Assembly: GCA_004352715.1 (NCBI GenBank)
Contig: SCFE01000095.1
Coordinates: forward strand, 1,448,586-1,512,585
DNA length: 64,000 bases
Source of the DNA: Hofstenia miamia
Lineage: Eukaryota; Xenacoelomorpha; Acoela
Reading direction: 5' to 3'
Notes under the pieces: generated by a model
Told to the model about the DNA's origin: nothing
Databases searched by the model: none
The model's input: the letters and a program-made list of their open reading frames with translations, nothing else
Part shown: positions 10,130 through 19,944 of the stretch, one piece after another
Layout of the letters: each line of letters begins with the position of its first letter
How positions within the stretch are numbered: the first letter of the stretch is position 1
Made by a program: the position numbers and the translations under genes

Positions 10130-10402
10130 ATGTTTGCTACTGAATCCCATATTCTTACCAACCGTCCAGATCAATACGTGGCTATTGCTGGCTTTGAACA
10201 TAATGGACTGTACACATTTATTTGCTACTGTCATAAGAAGATTTGTGGAGGAGAATTGATTGTTTACATTCATAAGACATTAAATGGTGAAATCATAGAT
10301 TTGGGAAAAGATGACGCCGAATCTCTTTGGAATTTGGTGATAAAAAACTATAAAAATTACCTTTTTAATGTTTCAGGCCATGATATACAATTCATAGTGT
10401 AG
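10130..10402 (+). pseudogene. LINE ORF2 apurinic-like endonuclease fragment
   Basis: The 90-residue frame has TESHILTNRPDQY followed by KKICGGELIVYIHKTLN and DDAESLWNLV. These match in order the ETW-type motif, the gGvaiyvr strand and the ESlw strand of APE-type endonucleases that nick target DNA for LINE insertion. Upstream, NYLDELN is compatible with the preceding beta strand. The distal catalytic parts (including SDH) are missing. It sits 3' of the zinc-knuckle ORF1. Confidence 0.55.
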
Positions 10403-10518
10403 TATCACGTGTGAAAAAATTAATTTCTTATATTTAGCCTTCGATCAGTTTTGAATATTTTAGTCAAGGCTATTTGGCATAAGAGTAAAATTCAAGTTAA
10501 TCCCATTACTGGGATAAT

Positions 10519-10628
10519 TTTATCTATCTATCTCTATCTATCTATCGATCTATCTCTATCTATCTATTTATCTATCTCTATTTTTATCTCTATCTCTCTC
10601 ACTCTCTCTTTCTCTCTATCTCTCTCAT
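10519..10628. repeat. TCTA/CTCTAT low-complexity tract
   Basis: Pyrimidine-rich tetranucleotide repeat (ATCTATCTATC and variants) grading into CTCTCTCT. The frame over it (SLSIYLSIYL) is not a gene. Confidence 0.9.
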
Positions 10629-10884
10629 CCAAGCTCTTGTTTTAAAATGCTCTTCCAATTTTAAAAAGGCATTGATGAAGATTGATGTCATGATGTCAAT
10701 TTAAATATAGAATGAGCTATTGAGCAATTATCAAGTGATTCAGGCAATAATTTCTGTCAATAATGACGCTGAAATTGATAATGCTGCTACCACTGCAAAT
10801 GAAAATTATGATGATCGAATTATTCATTATTTATAAATATATACATGTACTGTACTTTATATAGCATGGATAATATATTATACT

Positions 10885-11004
10885 TTCTTCTATATTCACT
10901 AGCATGATCACCTTTACGTGCAAAATTTAATGTTTTTGATTACCAATAAAAAATTTTCATAATAAATAGTGGCTTTTTGTATAAAATTAATGAATAAAAA
11001 TGAA

Positions 11005-11005
<1 letters not shown>
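10885..11005 (-). repeat. LINE 3'-end fragment, same family as 20945-21188
   Basis: TTACGTGCAAAATTTAATG and TAGTGGCTTTTTGTAT are shared with 20985-21060, in the same orientation. On the minus strand it encodes, with frameshifts, the end of the LINE RT protein (INF-KSHYLL and ARK-DHxSE-like residues). It therefore lies antisense within the plus-strand LINE pieces around it. Confidence 0.65.
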
Positions 11006-11007
<2 letters not shown>

Positions 11008-11044
<37 letters not shown>

Positions 11045-11054
11045 ATATATATAT
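11008..11054. repeat. (TA)n microsatellite
   Basis: Two TA runs split by TTTA, exactly at the left border of the RT fragment at 11054. Confidence 0.9.
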
Positions 11055-11305
11055 TGAACATAAAGAAAATTGGTCGTGGACCAGATAATTTGCCCTATTG
11101 GATATTTACTAAAAATGCTCACATACTTGCACCACTGTTGCTACCTATTTACAATTCCTTTTGATTAGCAGCAATTTTCCGTTGGTTTTCAAAAAAGCCA
11201 TGATCAATCCTATTCCCAAGATAAAGATGATCAGCTCAGACCAATTGCTATCACTTCTCTCCTTTTGCGTAGCTTTGAAAAATGTATTTACTACGTTTTC
11301 CTGAA

Positions 11306-11307
<2 letters not shown>
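11054..11307 (+). pseudogene. LINE reverse transcriptase, fingers fragment
   Basis: The plus strand reads KIGRGPDNLPYWIFTKNAHI, then LAPLLLPIYNS; after a stop and frame change it continues QQFSVGFQKSHDQSYSQDK, then LRPIAITSLLLRSFEKC. This is the GPDxiPxwi...lapxlxxifNxS...fPxxwKxaxxxPixK...dxRPIsi pattern of the LINE RT fingers. It ends at a (TA)n array. The palm part appears at 12184-12740 in the same direction, after an LTR remnant and a MITE. Confidence 0.75.

Positions 11308-11362
<55 letters not shown>
11308..11362. repeat. (TA)n microsatellite
   Basis: About 27 TA units at the right border of the RT fragment. Confidence 0.95.
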
Positions 11363-11367
<5 letters not shown>

Positions 11368-11419
11368 TCTCATTCAGTTAAAACATCTTTTAGAACCACT
11401 TTTAGTTTAAAGTAGTAAA

Positions 11420-11933
11420 CACTTGTAATAAGATAGAATAACTGCTGTGAATATGAACTCCGGTTCCATCTAAGAATACTTGGCAATTAGTGCCGAATCG
11501 AAACAACAAAGCTGCCATCTAGAATGTACGAAAGTCTAGATCAACTAAACCTCAAAAATGAACGGGCTTAAGCAGCTTGCATAGACAGGTCAGAACGTCC
11601 TACACCTGAATACGTACTCCGCTTACTCACCCCTTCAGCTTCATAGAAAGTTTAGCTGCTCATGGCCATCTGAATTCAGAACGTATATGAGAGCAACTAT
11701 AGACCTGGTATTAAACCAAAACAATTTATTAAGCACTTGCACACATGAAGTCCCTATTTATACAGAGTAATTAATAATTCGCAATAGACCTGCCAAAGGC
11801 AAAAGAAAATGTAGCTGAGTATGCGTGGGAACCTAGCAAGAATTAGCACAAGCAATATTACAACGACTCCTAGCGGCGCCGAGATGAAGTGCATGGGAAT
11901 CCTTTTATGTGATGGTCCCGATTGTACGATATA
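11420..11933 (-). repeat. LTR remnant (same family as 16094-16514)
   Basis: Reading the minus strand, it shares an ordered set of motifs with the plus-strand sequence at 16100-16510: TTGGCAGGT, a TAAATAGGG box, GGCCATGAGCAGCTAAACTT (GGCCATAAGCAGCTAAACTT there), GACCTGT, and TTTAGTTGATC followed by TTCGTAC. The order of TATA-like box, transcript start and downstream region is LTR-like. No coding sequence is attached, so it is probably a solo LTR. Exact ends are uncertain; it abuts the MITE at 11942. Confidence 0.55.
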
Positions 11934-11941
11934 TATATAAG

Positions 11942-12182
11942 CAGGGGCGTACCCAGGATTTTCTGACGGGGGGTACATCATTGTTATTCCCTAATTCAGA
12001 GCGAAGCCCCGCGAAAATTTTTGAAAATATTGAGAAAATAGACCCTAAAAAATGCATTTCATGATCCTAGATTTTAAATTTTTCAATTTTTTACAAAAAT
12101 TTTTTGATTTATCCAGTCAAAATTAAATTTGGAAACCTGACGGGAGGGACATTCCACCATGTCCCCCCTGGGTACGCCACTG
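11942..12182 (+). mobile_element. hAT MITE, CAGKGGCGTA family, copy A
   Basis: 241 bp, beginning CAGGGGCGTACCCAG and ending CTGGGTACGCCACTG. The flanking 8 bases, TATATAAG (11934-11941) and TATATCAG (12183-12190), match at 7 of 8. The interior is AT-rich (GAAAATAGACCCTAAAAAATG and similar) and non-coding. It resembles copy B (34264-34485) in reverse orientation. It separates two pieces of a LINE RT. Confidence 0.85.
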
Positions 12183-12183
12183 T

Positions 12184-12740
12184 ATATCAGGATGTGGAAC
12201 ATAAACAGTTTGGGTTCAGAGTGATGGGCTCTACTGAGGGTGCTGTACTTCAAACCCTGCACAATGTCAACACTCTGAATTTTAATGGAGCTGATGTAGT
12301 CAGATTATTCTCATTAGACCTCAGCAAGGTGTTTAATCGTGTGCCTCACTCTTTGATAACAAACTATTTGAGAGCATGGTGTTCATGCTAAACCCATTTA
12401 TCTACAATGTCATAATCAATTTTCTTACAGCACATAAACAGTATGGGGTGAAACTTTTAAAATTCGTCACACTAATTGTGGAGCTACTCAAAGGATGGTG
12501 TTGGGTCCTCTTGCTTTGTTGTTTCCTGTTAATGTTTCCTATTCAAGTTTGAAATCTGAGGATGCTTCGATGTTACTTGTGAAATATGCTGATTATCTGA
12601 CTCCTACTCTTTTTATGTGATTGGTTTATGATCCCACTGAAATGCTCTTATGGCAACTTATGACTTGGTGCTGACTGAATACTTTGATCCTGAATGAAGT
12701 GAAATCAAATGAGCTTCGTGTTTGTTGCAAAATTGATTTG
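12184..12740 (+). pseudogene. LINE reverse transcriptase, palm fragment
   Basis: The plus strand encodes QFGFRVMGSTEGAVLQTLHN, then VRLFSLDLSKVFNRVPHSL: the QxGFRxxxST...L and LDxsKAFDrVxH motifs (the catalytic Asp motif is LDLSK-F). After a stop, other frames give FLTAHKQYG, GATQRMVLGPLAL (compare GVPQGSVLGPLLF) and LLVKYADYLTPTL, where YADY replaces the catalytic YADD. It is inactive. It continues the fingers piece at 11054-11307. Confidence 0.75.
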
Positions 12741-12771
12741 AAACTATTGTCAACAGTCCATGATATATATC

Positions 12772-12773
<2 letters not shown>

Positions 12774-12803
<30 letters not shown>
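12774..12803. repeat. (TA)n microsatellite
   Basis: TA dinucleotide run directly after the RT fragment. Confidence 0.9.
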
Positions 12804-12808
<5 letters not shown>

Positions 12809-13756
12809 TATAATATCGAAACCAAAAATTAAAAAGTCTTACGTGCATTTTGAGTAGATTTCAGAAAACGGTAGTTAAAAGTTTAAAATTAAGTGATTCA
12901 TAAAATGATTTTCTTAAATCTTATTTTGTTGGCCAAGATAATCAGTGTACAAATGATAATTTTTAATGAAATTTCAATACAAATTACTCTTTTATAAGAG
13001 AGATAAGAAAAATGTTTTCAGACAGAGCTTTGTCACTCCCAAATTTTAGGGTTATGTTTAGAATTGCAATATTCTATGAGCAATTTGTAAAAATTGTGGT
13101 TAAACAAGAAAAAAACCCGAATGTTACAAACTAAAAATAAAATAAGTAAAAAACAACAAAAAATACTCCCTAGCATAGGTTTATCATTATTTGCTTAATT
13201 TCAAAGATTATTATATAATAAGATTTTACATGAATTCCAAATATGTTTTTCAAAACTTCTGAGTGTTTATTAAAGTTTATTGTTAAATATAAAAGGACAA
13301 ATAGGTACATTTTCAAAACTTATGAAAATACGATTTAAGAAGATCTATTTGACAAATACATAATGTAAGAAAACGTGTCAGATTCCACATTAAAAACATA
13401 CACATTATTATTATTATAAAAGCAGACCTCGAATTAAAACTCAAACTGCCAACATGAAAGTTACAGCACAGAAAGAATTGAACTAGTTCGATTCTATCAT
13501 TACTTTGATTTAAACAGGTATATATTTTGAATCATATCACAATCATTTTTAATGACACAAGAAATCGAAACTAAAAAAAATTCCAAGAAAAATTGAGAAA
13601 CATAACTTGGAATAAAAATTTCAGAATAGCAGAAGAAAATTTCCTGTCCAAGAAGGGCTTGAAGTTTAATATTGCTCCGAGTGATGTTACCTTGTTTTGC
13701 GGTAAAGGACCTTGGGGTAGGTGGTGAATAAATTAGAAAGTTTATTAAAAATTCTC
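12804..13756. other. AT-rich stretch without recognisable gene
   Basis: Nothing assigned. Scattered A/T-rich sequence with short open frames only. Confidence 0.5.
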
Positions 13757-13935
13757 TCACAAGTCTTCATGAAGTTTTTTCAGGTTTTCTTTTTCAACAT
13801 CTTTTGCTAATGCTTCTATCAACTCATTTTGGATTTGTTGCTGATCTTTTGTTTCATTGATCATTATTTTTCTTTGCAATGACCAAACACTGGATCTCTT
13901 TTAGCTATTAATTCGAAGATCCCCCAAATGTTTCA
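13757..13935 (-). pseudogene. hAT-family (DUF4371-type) transposase fragment
   Basis: A short minus-strand frame from 13864 to the stop at 13757 reads METKDQ-like residues then QQQIQNELIEALAKDVEKEN. IQNELIxxLaxxI is the conserved start of the DUF4371 region of hAT-derived ZMYM6/THAP12-like transposases. Upstream in a second frame, KRDPVFGHCKEK resembles the preceding fRAxxDxvLxxH element. Only about 60 residues are left. It could also be a host exon of the same family, but the broken frame argues for a transposon relic. Confidence 0.4.
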
Positions 13936-14722
13936 ATTTTGCTGAGAGCCAATTATTTCATTTGAACCTCTAAGAGGCAGGTTCCTTTCAGCCAAATATT
14001 ATATTTTTACTTTTATTATTTTTATGAAGAACTTTTTTATTTTTAATTGTCAGTCTGCCTCCCCTCACCGGTTTTGGGTATGGGGTTCTAGTCCCGGGCC
14101 TGACTCTATTTCTCCTTATGTTTCATTTAATTAAAAACAATTTGTACAAATTTGAACATTTTTACTAAAGCCTGCTAAGAATTATTGAAAGCCTTTTGCA
14201 TGAGCACATCTTCGGGCTTAGCTCATTCACACAATGATGAAAATGTTTGCTAAGGCATATTCTTGTGCTTGAATTACATTCAAATGGGAATTTTTTCAAT
14301 GAGAAATTCACATTCTTTCCATACCTAGGGTTCAAGTCATGAGGCAGTCTAATATCTATTGTAACAAAAATGATCCTAAAATATATTTTGATCAAAAGCT
14401 GTATGAATCCCATCGAGGCACGGCATACACAAAGTTTGTCGCACAAATCATGTGGGGAAATTAAGTAGAAAAAAAGGGGAGATAATTTTCTATCTTGTAG
14501 TGTTTTCATATTCTTAATGCATTTATTAGTTCATGTGTTATATGATATATTCCAAGCTTTCATGTTGCAAATGTTTTTTAAGATTTTGAAGTATTCAAAG
14601 GACAAATCTAGAAAGTTGGTTACTGAGAGACACATTTTATGGCCAAATTGTGTAAAGTAGTAAATTCTGGCCATTTTTTTACAAAATGCAGAAACTTCAT
14701 TAGCTCATAAATTTTATACCTA

Positions 14723-14730
<8 letters not shown>
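13936..14730. other. AT-rich stretch without recognisable gene
   Basis: No gene found. A B-box-like GGTTCTAGTCCCGG at about 14086 has no partner A box. Confidence 0.45.
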
Positions 14731-14766
<36 letters not shown>

Positions 14767-14790
14767 TAGTAACATTTTATTGCAATAAGT

Positions 14791-15873
14791 TTCAACAAAC
14801 ATTGTTGTCGTTTTCAAGCATTTGGAGAAATGTTCCCAAACTTTTTCTTTTAAAAATTCAGATCTCTAAAATATTTTAAATTTGATTGAAGTCTTTGTTT
14901 ATTAATGTTTTCTTAGTTAATTTAATGCATATTGTTACTGTGATTTTAGTTTCACAATGTTTTATTAGTAAGTTAAATTTTTCAGCTTAAGTTCACATTT
15001 ATGTATATATATTTCGAATTTTAGATTCCCTCTTATATGACCATCACACTCATATGAATAAACGATAACAGAAGACAATGAAATATGTACATGATCTTTA
15101 TTAGGGAACATTTCCATCGTCTTTTTCAAGTTGAAAATTCTTTGTTGTATGATCATATTAGTTTATTAGTTGTTCTTTCCTGTGGTAACTTCCACTATAC
15201 TTTTGTTTTGTCTTGGTGTGTGTAGAATTTGAATATTGTGTATTGCATGAAAATTTCCTATCAATAATCTTATGAATTAATTTTTTTGGATATCCCTTAT
15301 TTTTGAGATCTTTTGTAATTTTATACAAACTTTCTGTAAAACCTTTGTCATATGAGCAAAATTCAATATTCGATTGGCTAGGCACGACATGGTGTTAATT
15401 TTATGACGCTCATCGCAATTTGAGCAGAATAGTATGTATAACCCTGTACAAGTCGGTTTTTTTATGCCAATTGGTCGAAATTTCATTCATATGCTTATTT
15501 ACTGAAACATCAAGAAAATTTATCATATTGTCCTTTTCATGTTCTATTGTGAATTTAATTTCAGCCATACAGTCATTCAAATATTTCAAGGAAATTTATA
15601 GATACTTCTTTTGAGCAAAATCCTGCAAAGATATCAACAACAAGTCTAAAGTATATTAGAGGATTAGATTCTTCAAAATATTCCAATTTGCTCTCAATTA
15701 AATCCATTGCAAAGTTGGCTAAAGTTTGGTTGAATGGTGAGCTCATTGGCATTCCATGTACTTGTTAATATATATCTCCATTAAATAAAAAATGTATAGA
15801 TTTAAAAACAAAGACATCAATCCAATTTAAACATTTCTCCAAATGCTTGAAAATGACAACAATGTTTGTTGAA
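14791..15873 (-). mobile_element. Penelope-like element with inverted terminal arms
   Basis: Bases 14791-14832 and 15832-15873 are 42-bp inverted repeats with one mismatch (TTCAACAAACATTGTTGTCG against its complement). They flank a minus-strand Penelope-type RT fragment. Penelope-like elements are known for terminal repeats in direct or inverted arrangement. Weaker inverted similarity continues beyond the arms towards the (TA)n array at 14731-14762. Confidence 0.65.
15158..15835 (-). pseudogene. Penelope-like reverse transcriptase fragment
   Basis: On the minus strand: VHGMPMSSPFNQTLANFAMD, then LIESKLEYF, then YFRLVVDIFAGF (the catalytic RYVDDif-like motif, with L-V-V-D replacing YVDD). After a frame change follow AEIKFTIEHEKDNMINFLDV (family form: i-FT-x-E-x-E-x-d-x-x-i-x-FLDv) and FCSYDKGFTESLYKI with KNKGYPKKLI. 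These motifs in this order are diagnostic of Penelope-like RTs rather than LINEs. No GIY-YIG endonuclease is visible. Frameshifts and the changed catalytic motif make it inactive. Confidence 0.75.
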
Positions 15874-16025
15874 ATATGTCGCAAAAAAACTTTATTTAAA
15901 AATATTTATCAGTACATATATCTATTTATGTATTGTCGCATCAGCAGTAAGATTTCCCACCTTCATTTACTTCTCATTTCCATTTTCCGTTTTTGTTTCT
16001 CATCTTTGTTTTTCGATGCGCTTAA

Positions 16026-16107
16026 CAGACTTGTCAACAAGCCAAGATTCTAATGAGCCAAGCCGAGCTGAGCCGAGCTTGGAAATTTCGGCTTGTTGAC
16101 AAGTCTG
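16026..16107. repeat. 82-bp hairpin (18-bp perfect arms)
   Basis: CAGACTTGTCAACAAGCC at the left and its exact complement GGCTTGTTGACAAGTCTG at the right surround a GC-richer centre containing a repeat of GAGCCRAGCYGAGC type. It could be a tiny MITE or foldback. It overlaps the presumed start of the LTR at 16094. Confidence 0.75.
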
Positions 16108-16514
16108 GCGCTTACGTTGCTCTTCACTAGTCATCTCCATTCATGAGCAAATCCCATGTAGTGTATCACGCTGATGACGTAAATTCATAAATTTATTTTG
16201 TTCTGCCATTGGCAGGTTTCACATGTGCTTAAATAGGGCAGCTCTGTGTGCGATGGATCAATAAAATTTTAGGTCGTAATTATATCTGCTATATCTTAAT
16301 AGACGGCCATAAGCAGCTAAACTTTCTACAGAATTGAGGGCGCTGCATAGGTTGTAATACCACCACAAGATGTTCTTGACAGTCTTATGAATCTATGCAG
16401 ACCTGTTCCTTTCTAGGATTTAGTTGATCCAGAATCATTCGTACTTGTTTTTGATGACTTCTACTATGACTTGCTTTGGCAAGTTTTACCAATACTCACG
16501 ATTTATTGTAGACA
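16094..16514 (+). repeat. LTR with adjacent primer-binding site
   Basis: The candidate LTR runs from TGTTGACAAG to TATTGTAGACA, with a TAAATAGGG box at about 16231 and an AATAAAAT signal at 16259. It is followed after TT by TGGTGCTCGACAC, which fits a primer-binding site. Its interior shares ordered motifs with the minus-strand LTR at 11420-11933. Only about 470 bases of internal sequence follow before a MITE; the frame at 16545-16985 is hydrophobic and unrecognised, so I do not call a gene there. Confidence 0.5.
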
Positions 16515-17008
16515 TTTGGTGCTCGACACATTGTTTCACGGACAGTGATATTGTATGTAACTCTAACTAATTGCTCTCTAAATGATACATGGAAGTCCTT
16601 TGCTTACGTGATAGTAGACACTATGCTCTTACAATGTTATTGGTCTATGCTACTTATTGTTATGCTAACTATGATGATGTTAGATGGTTACCCACCACTG
16701 TTAAAAGAAACCAACCAAGAAACTGTTCTTAAACTTTGCAAGGAAAATCTCTTTTTGAAACCTTTGACACCAATTCGTACTCGTAAGTTATTCATTCATT
16801 TATTACTCATAGCTTCATCAATTACATTACTTACTTCTCTACTCAACTTTACCTTACTAAGGAATGTGTCTTGCATGGATATACTGTCGAGAACTGATTA
16901 CAACTGTATTGCTACTATGCTACCCCTCTCTTTACTGGTCTATCACTGCATATTAAAACTATTACTTATATGCAATCCACACTGAAAACCTAAACAAAAA
17001 ATGACTTA

Positions 17009-17782
17009 CCCAGATAACAATTTTGGTAGTTTTTACGTTGTTTATAGTTGTTTCATACTTTTGGTTGTTGCAGCAACCACTAACATCACAATAACAACTT
17101 TAGTAAAAATAATCAGCAAGCAGATGCTTGCAAATTTAAATCACTTTGTTATTTTATTACTATATTCTTTTATATAAAAAAGGATTTGCAAAACCTTTTT
17201 TGAAATTTTTAATTTGTAAAAAATTATAATATACCAGATAAGTGAATTTTCAAAATAATTTATTCATGAATATTTGGACACCTTGATATTGACTGTTAAA
17301 TATCACATGTTACAATTGAGCTGAGGAGATTTTTCACGACTTAAGAAAGTAATATTTCAAAATTGCGCTTAATTTTAGATTTCTAAATTTTTGTTAAATT
17401 TGGCAGATTTTTATGCTCATTGTTATCATATATATACAAGACATTAATTGAAATCTTTAACAAATGTTTGTATTGAATATGCTTAACAGTATCTCAAAGA
17501 TAGTGGTCTGCCCTGTTTGAACTGCTTAGCAATACAAAGTTTTATTTTGCATACAAAAGTAATGCTAAAACAAGAATGTGACAACATAAAACAACGTTGT
17601 TACGACCTCAAAATATTACTGTTTCATGCATAAAAACAACCAAATAGCAACCAAGTGTGACGTTGTTGAAGCAGCATTGTTTCGACCAAAAAGAAAGGTA
17701 CCATTTCGACGTTAAAACAACGTTGTTTTTGATACATAAAACAACCCAAAACAACGTTTAGACCTTAAATTGTTATCTGGGG
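17009..17782. mobile_element. MITE with CCCAGATAACAATTT termini, about 774 bp
   Basis: CCCAGATAACAATTT at the left is matched by AAATTGTTATCTGGG at the right. The right inner arm is rich in ACAACGTTGTT palindromes (17591, 17719, 17748). Left flank TTA and right flank GTAA suggest a TTA/TAA-type target, but the duplication is not exact, so the superfamily (Harbinger-like?) is uncertain. No coding sequence. Confidence 0.7.
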
Positions 17783-18660
17783 TAAAGCAACCAAAACATT
17801 TGTATAAACTTGCAAATGGAAGAGCAGAATTCTGAAAAGGATTCTCTCTAATATGCATGTCAAAGAAAAAGCACAGAACACAGAGAAGCAAGTGGACTAC
17901 CAGTTTTTGCAAACACTGTTTGTTTATTGTTAGAATACTTATTTAAATACGGCCCGTTTCACATTGAAAACTAAAATTTTTTTAAAAGTTTGGATCGGAT
18001 CGGATCCGGATCTCGAAATGTTGCATCCGATTCAATCTCTGGTGGGTCATCTATTTCTGCTTTCATGCCAAATACAGAGGTTCGAAAACAATAGCAAATG
18101 AGTCCTGGGGTTGGTTGAAATTGACAAGTTGGTCTGATCACGTACTGGTCCTGTCTGATGTTTTAATATTTCGTGTTATTATTAAATATACTAAGGTATC
18201 CATTTCAAATATCTTACTTGATATTTAAGAGATATTCATTTGAATCATATTTTACATTAATGTAGAGGAATAAAAAATTATACATTTAATCATGTTGTGG
18301 CTGGCTTCAAGTTCAAGCAATGACTGCAGTGATTTCTATTGTAAATTTTGAAACTTTTGGTTTAGTATTGGACGTATTTTTATTTAAATACAATGACGAA
18401 ACCAAACCGAGCCACTAGAAATTCTGCACCGCACACTAGGCAATGTGGCCCATGCTCCGCTATTGGCTCTAACCAATGCGCATGATCGACCCAGTACACA
18501 AAATTTAATTTAAGGTTTAGTAAACGGTTCGCCCTCTATTGTATGAATTTTGGAGTACGAGAACAAAATTTTTCTGAAATTAAATTGAAATAATTTTAGC
18601 TCCATTTCTTCTTTTAATCAAAGACTCGCATGACTCACAACGAAATAGTCTAAGTGCAAG
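17783..18660. other. No gene recognised
   Basis: Unique-looking sequence left of the composite hAT. It includes a small GGATC-rich patch at about 17993-18012. Confidence 0.45.
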
Positions 18661-18668
18661 AGTTCAAT

Positions 18669-19350
18669 CAGCGATCCAACGTGATTAGTCGTCAACACGA
18701 TTAATCGAGATTAATCGGATGGATTAATCTATCGTGCTGGTTAAGTAGATTAGCTTAATCGTAAACAGCGTGCTCCATTAATCTAGATTATTCTAATTAA
18801 GTTGATGCTTATGCATTCAGTTACGTATTGTCATTTTTGGTTTGATCTTATCTATGGCCACTATTCTTGTGTCATGTTTTACAAAAGAAAACCTTAACAC
18901 CGGACATAGAAGAAGAGCGTGATGATTAGGCATCTAACATAATTAGGAAGCGTCGGTTGTCGCCTAATTCTATATATAAGGATCCTCGATTATATCAAGC
19001 CAACTTCTAATCAGGTTGAGAGACTGTTCAGCAAAGCTGGTTATGCTCTATCTGATTACCAAAATCGTTTATTACCCCTCGACTTAGAGATTCAAATATT
19101 TCTTTGCCCTAACAAGCAGATGTGAAGTAAAATGACTTTAGAAAATAATTTCAAATAACAATAATAGTTGATATTTTCTATTTTGAATATTTTTCAATTG
19201 ATATATTGATTTTGAATATTTTTAATCAGAAGTAGATTAATCGACGATTAATCGCGATTATTAATCTCCTGGCAGCAGCGATTACGATTAATCTATCGCC
19301 AAATTTTTTTTTTCAACCGATTAATCGCGATTAATATCTAACGATCCCTG
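18669..19350 (+). mobile_element. hAT copy (left), apparently recombinant
   Basis: 682 bp from CAGCGATCC to GATCCCTG. Both ends carry clusters of ATTAATCG motifs (for example GATTAATCGCGATTAAT). The left flank is AGTTCAAT, the right flank CTTTATAT; these do not match each other but match the flanks of two different hAT ends further right. Divergence from the copy at 23429 is clearly higher in the left part than in the last about 140 bases. Confidence 0.75.
19000..19125 (+). pseudogene. hAT transposase C-terminal dimerisation segment
   Basis: The frame reads PTSNQVERLFSKAGYALSDY, then QNRLLPLDLEIQIFL and a stop at 19125. This is the hATC signature (TSxxxERxFSxAGxxxxxxRxxLxPexxexxxFL), which mediates transposase dimerisation. 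Only the last about 40 residues remain, so this hAT copy is non-autonomous and derived by deletion. The copy at 23429 has the same segment with a frame-breaking deletion. Confidence 0.8.
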
Positions 19351-19944
19351 CTTTATATATAGTTTCTGAGTTACATAAAAAATAATCCGTTAATGTCGTC
19401 CTTCTAGTGGGTGTTGATAATTTTTAAGTTATAAATAGCGCATATGTTTAAGGAATAGTTATTATTAGGAATATTTGAAATTTCATCGCATTTAAACTTT
19501 CTATATTCTACAAGAAACTTCTTATTTGGATTATAAGTCACATTAATTAATTCATGTTCGGAGGAATTTGTATTTGATTTAATTTCAATCCATAAAAACT
19601 CAAAAACAGAATGATCGGATTCAAGTTTTTTTTCGTATTGGATTTAATTCTTTTGGTGCAATAATCATAAGACCACTACCTCTACTATCCCTATTTTTAA
19701 CAAAAACATCAAAGATTGCGGGGTTTGGATTGAACAAATTTGGATTAATTTCGTTGTTTAACCAAGTTTCTGTAATAGTGATAATGGAATTTGAACCAAA
19801 TTGAGTTGCAATTTTAAGAAAGTGATTTCTATTTGAATTCAGACTTCTGAATGATTCGCTAAATTTTCAAGATTACATTCATCTAAGATTGGGCCAAGAT
19901 TTAATTCTATATCTCCTTCTCTAAGAATTAAATTATTATAAAGG
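19351..19944 (-). pseudogene. LINE endonuclease fragment, second copy
   Basis: Near-identical to 24276-24868 (I see only a handful of differences in about 590 bases). It stops at the 1000-N gap. The minus strand encodes IITITETWLNNEI and RDSRGSGLMIIAPKEL, the ETW and rGgGl-ii motifs of the APE-type endonuclease. Confidence 0.8.

Noticed and set aside
10505-10630. Coding sequence over the SLSIYLSIYL frame
   Set aside because: Low-complexity TCTA/CTCT repeat.
14040-14110. tRNA gene or tRNA-derived SINE
   Set aside because: GGTTCTAGTCCCGG resembles a B box, but no A box or cloverleaf could be drawn around it.
14770-15900. Hammerhead ribozyme in the Penelope-like terminal arms
   Set aside because: Penelope-like ends can carry hammerheads, but the CTGATGA core is absent: the arm reads CTTGAAAACGAC, and only a GAAAC-like tail is present.
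16545-16985. 146-residue hydrophobic plus-strand frame after the LTR
   Set aside because: Leucine/methionine-rich with no recognisable motif. It lies in AT-rich sequence between an LTR and a MITE; composition alone can produce it.
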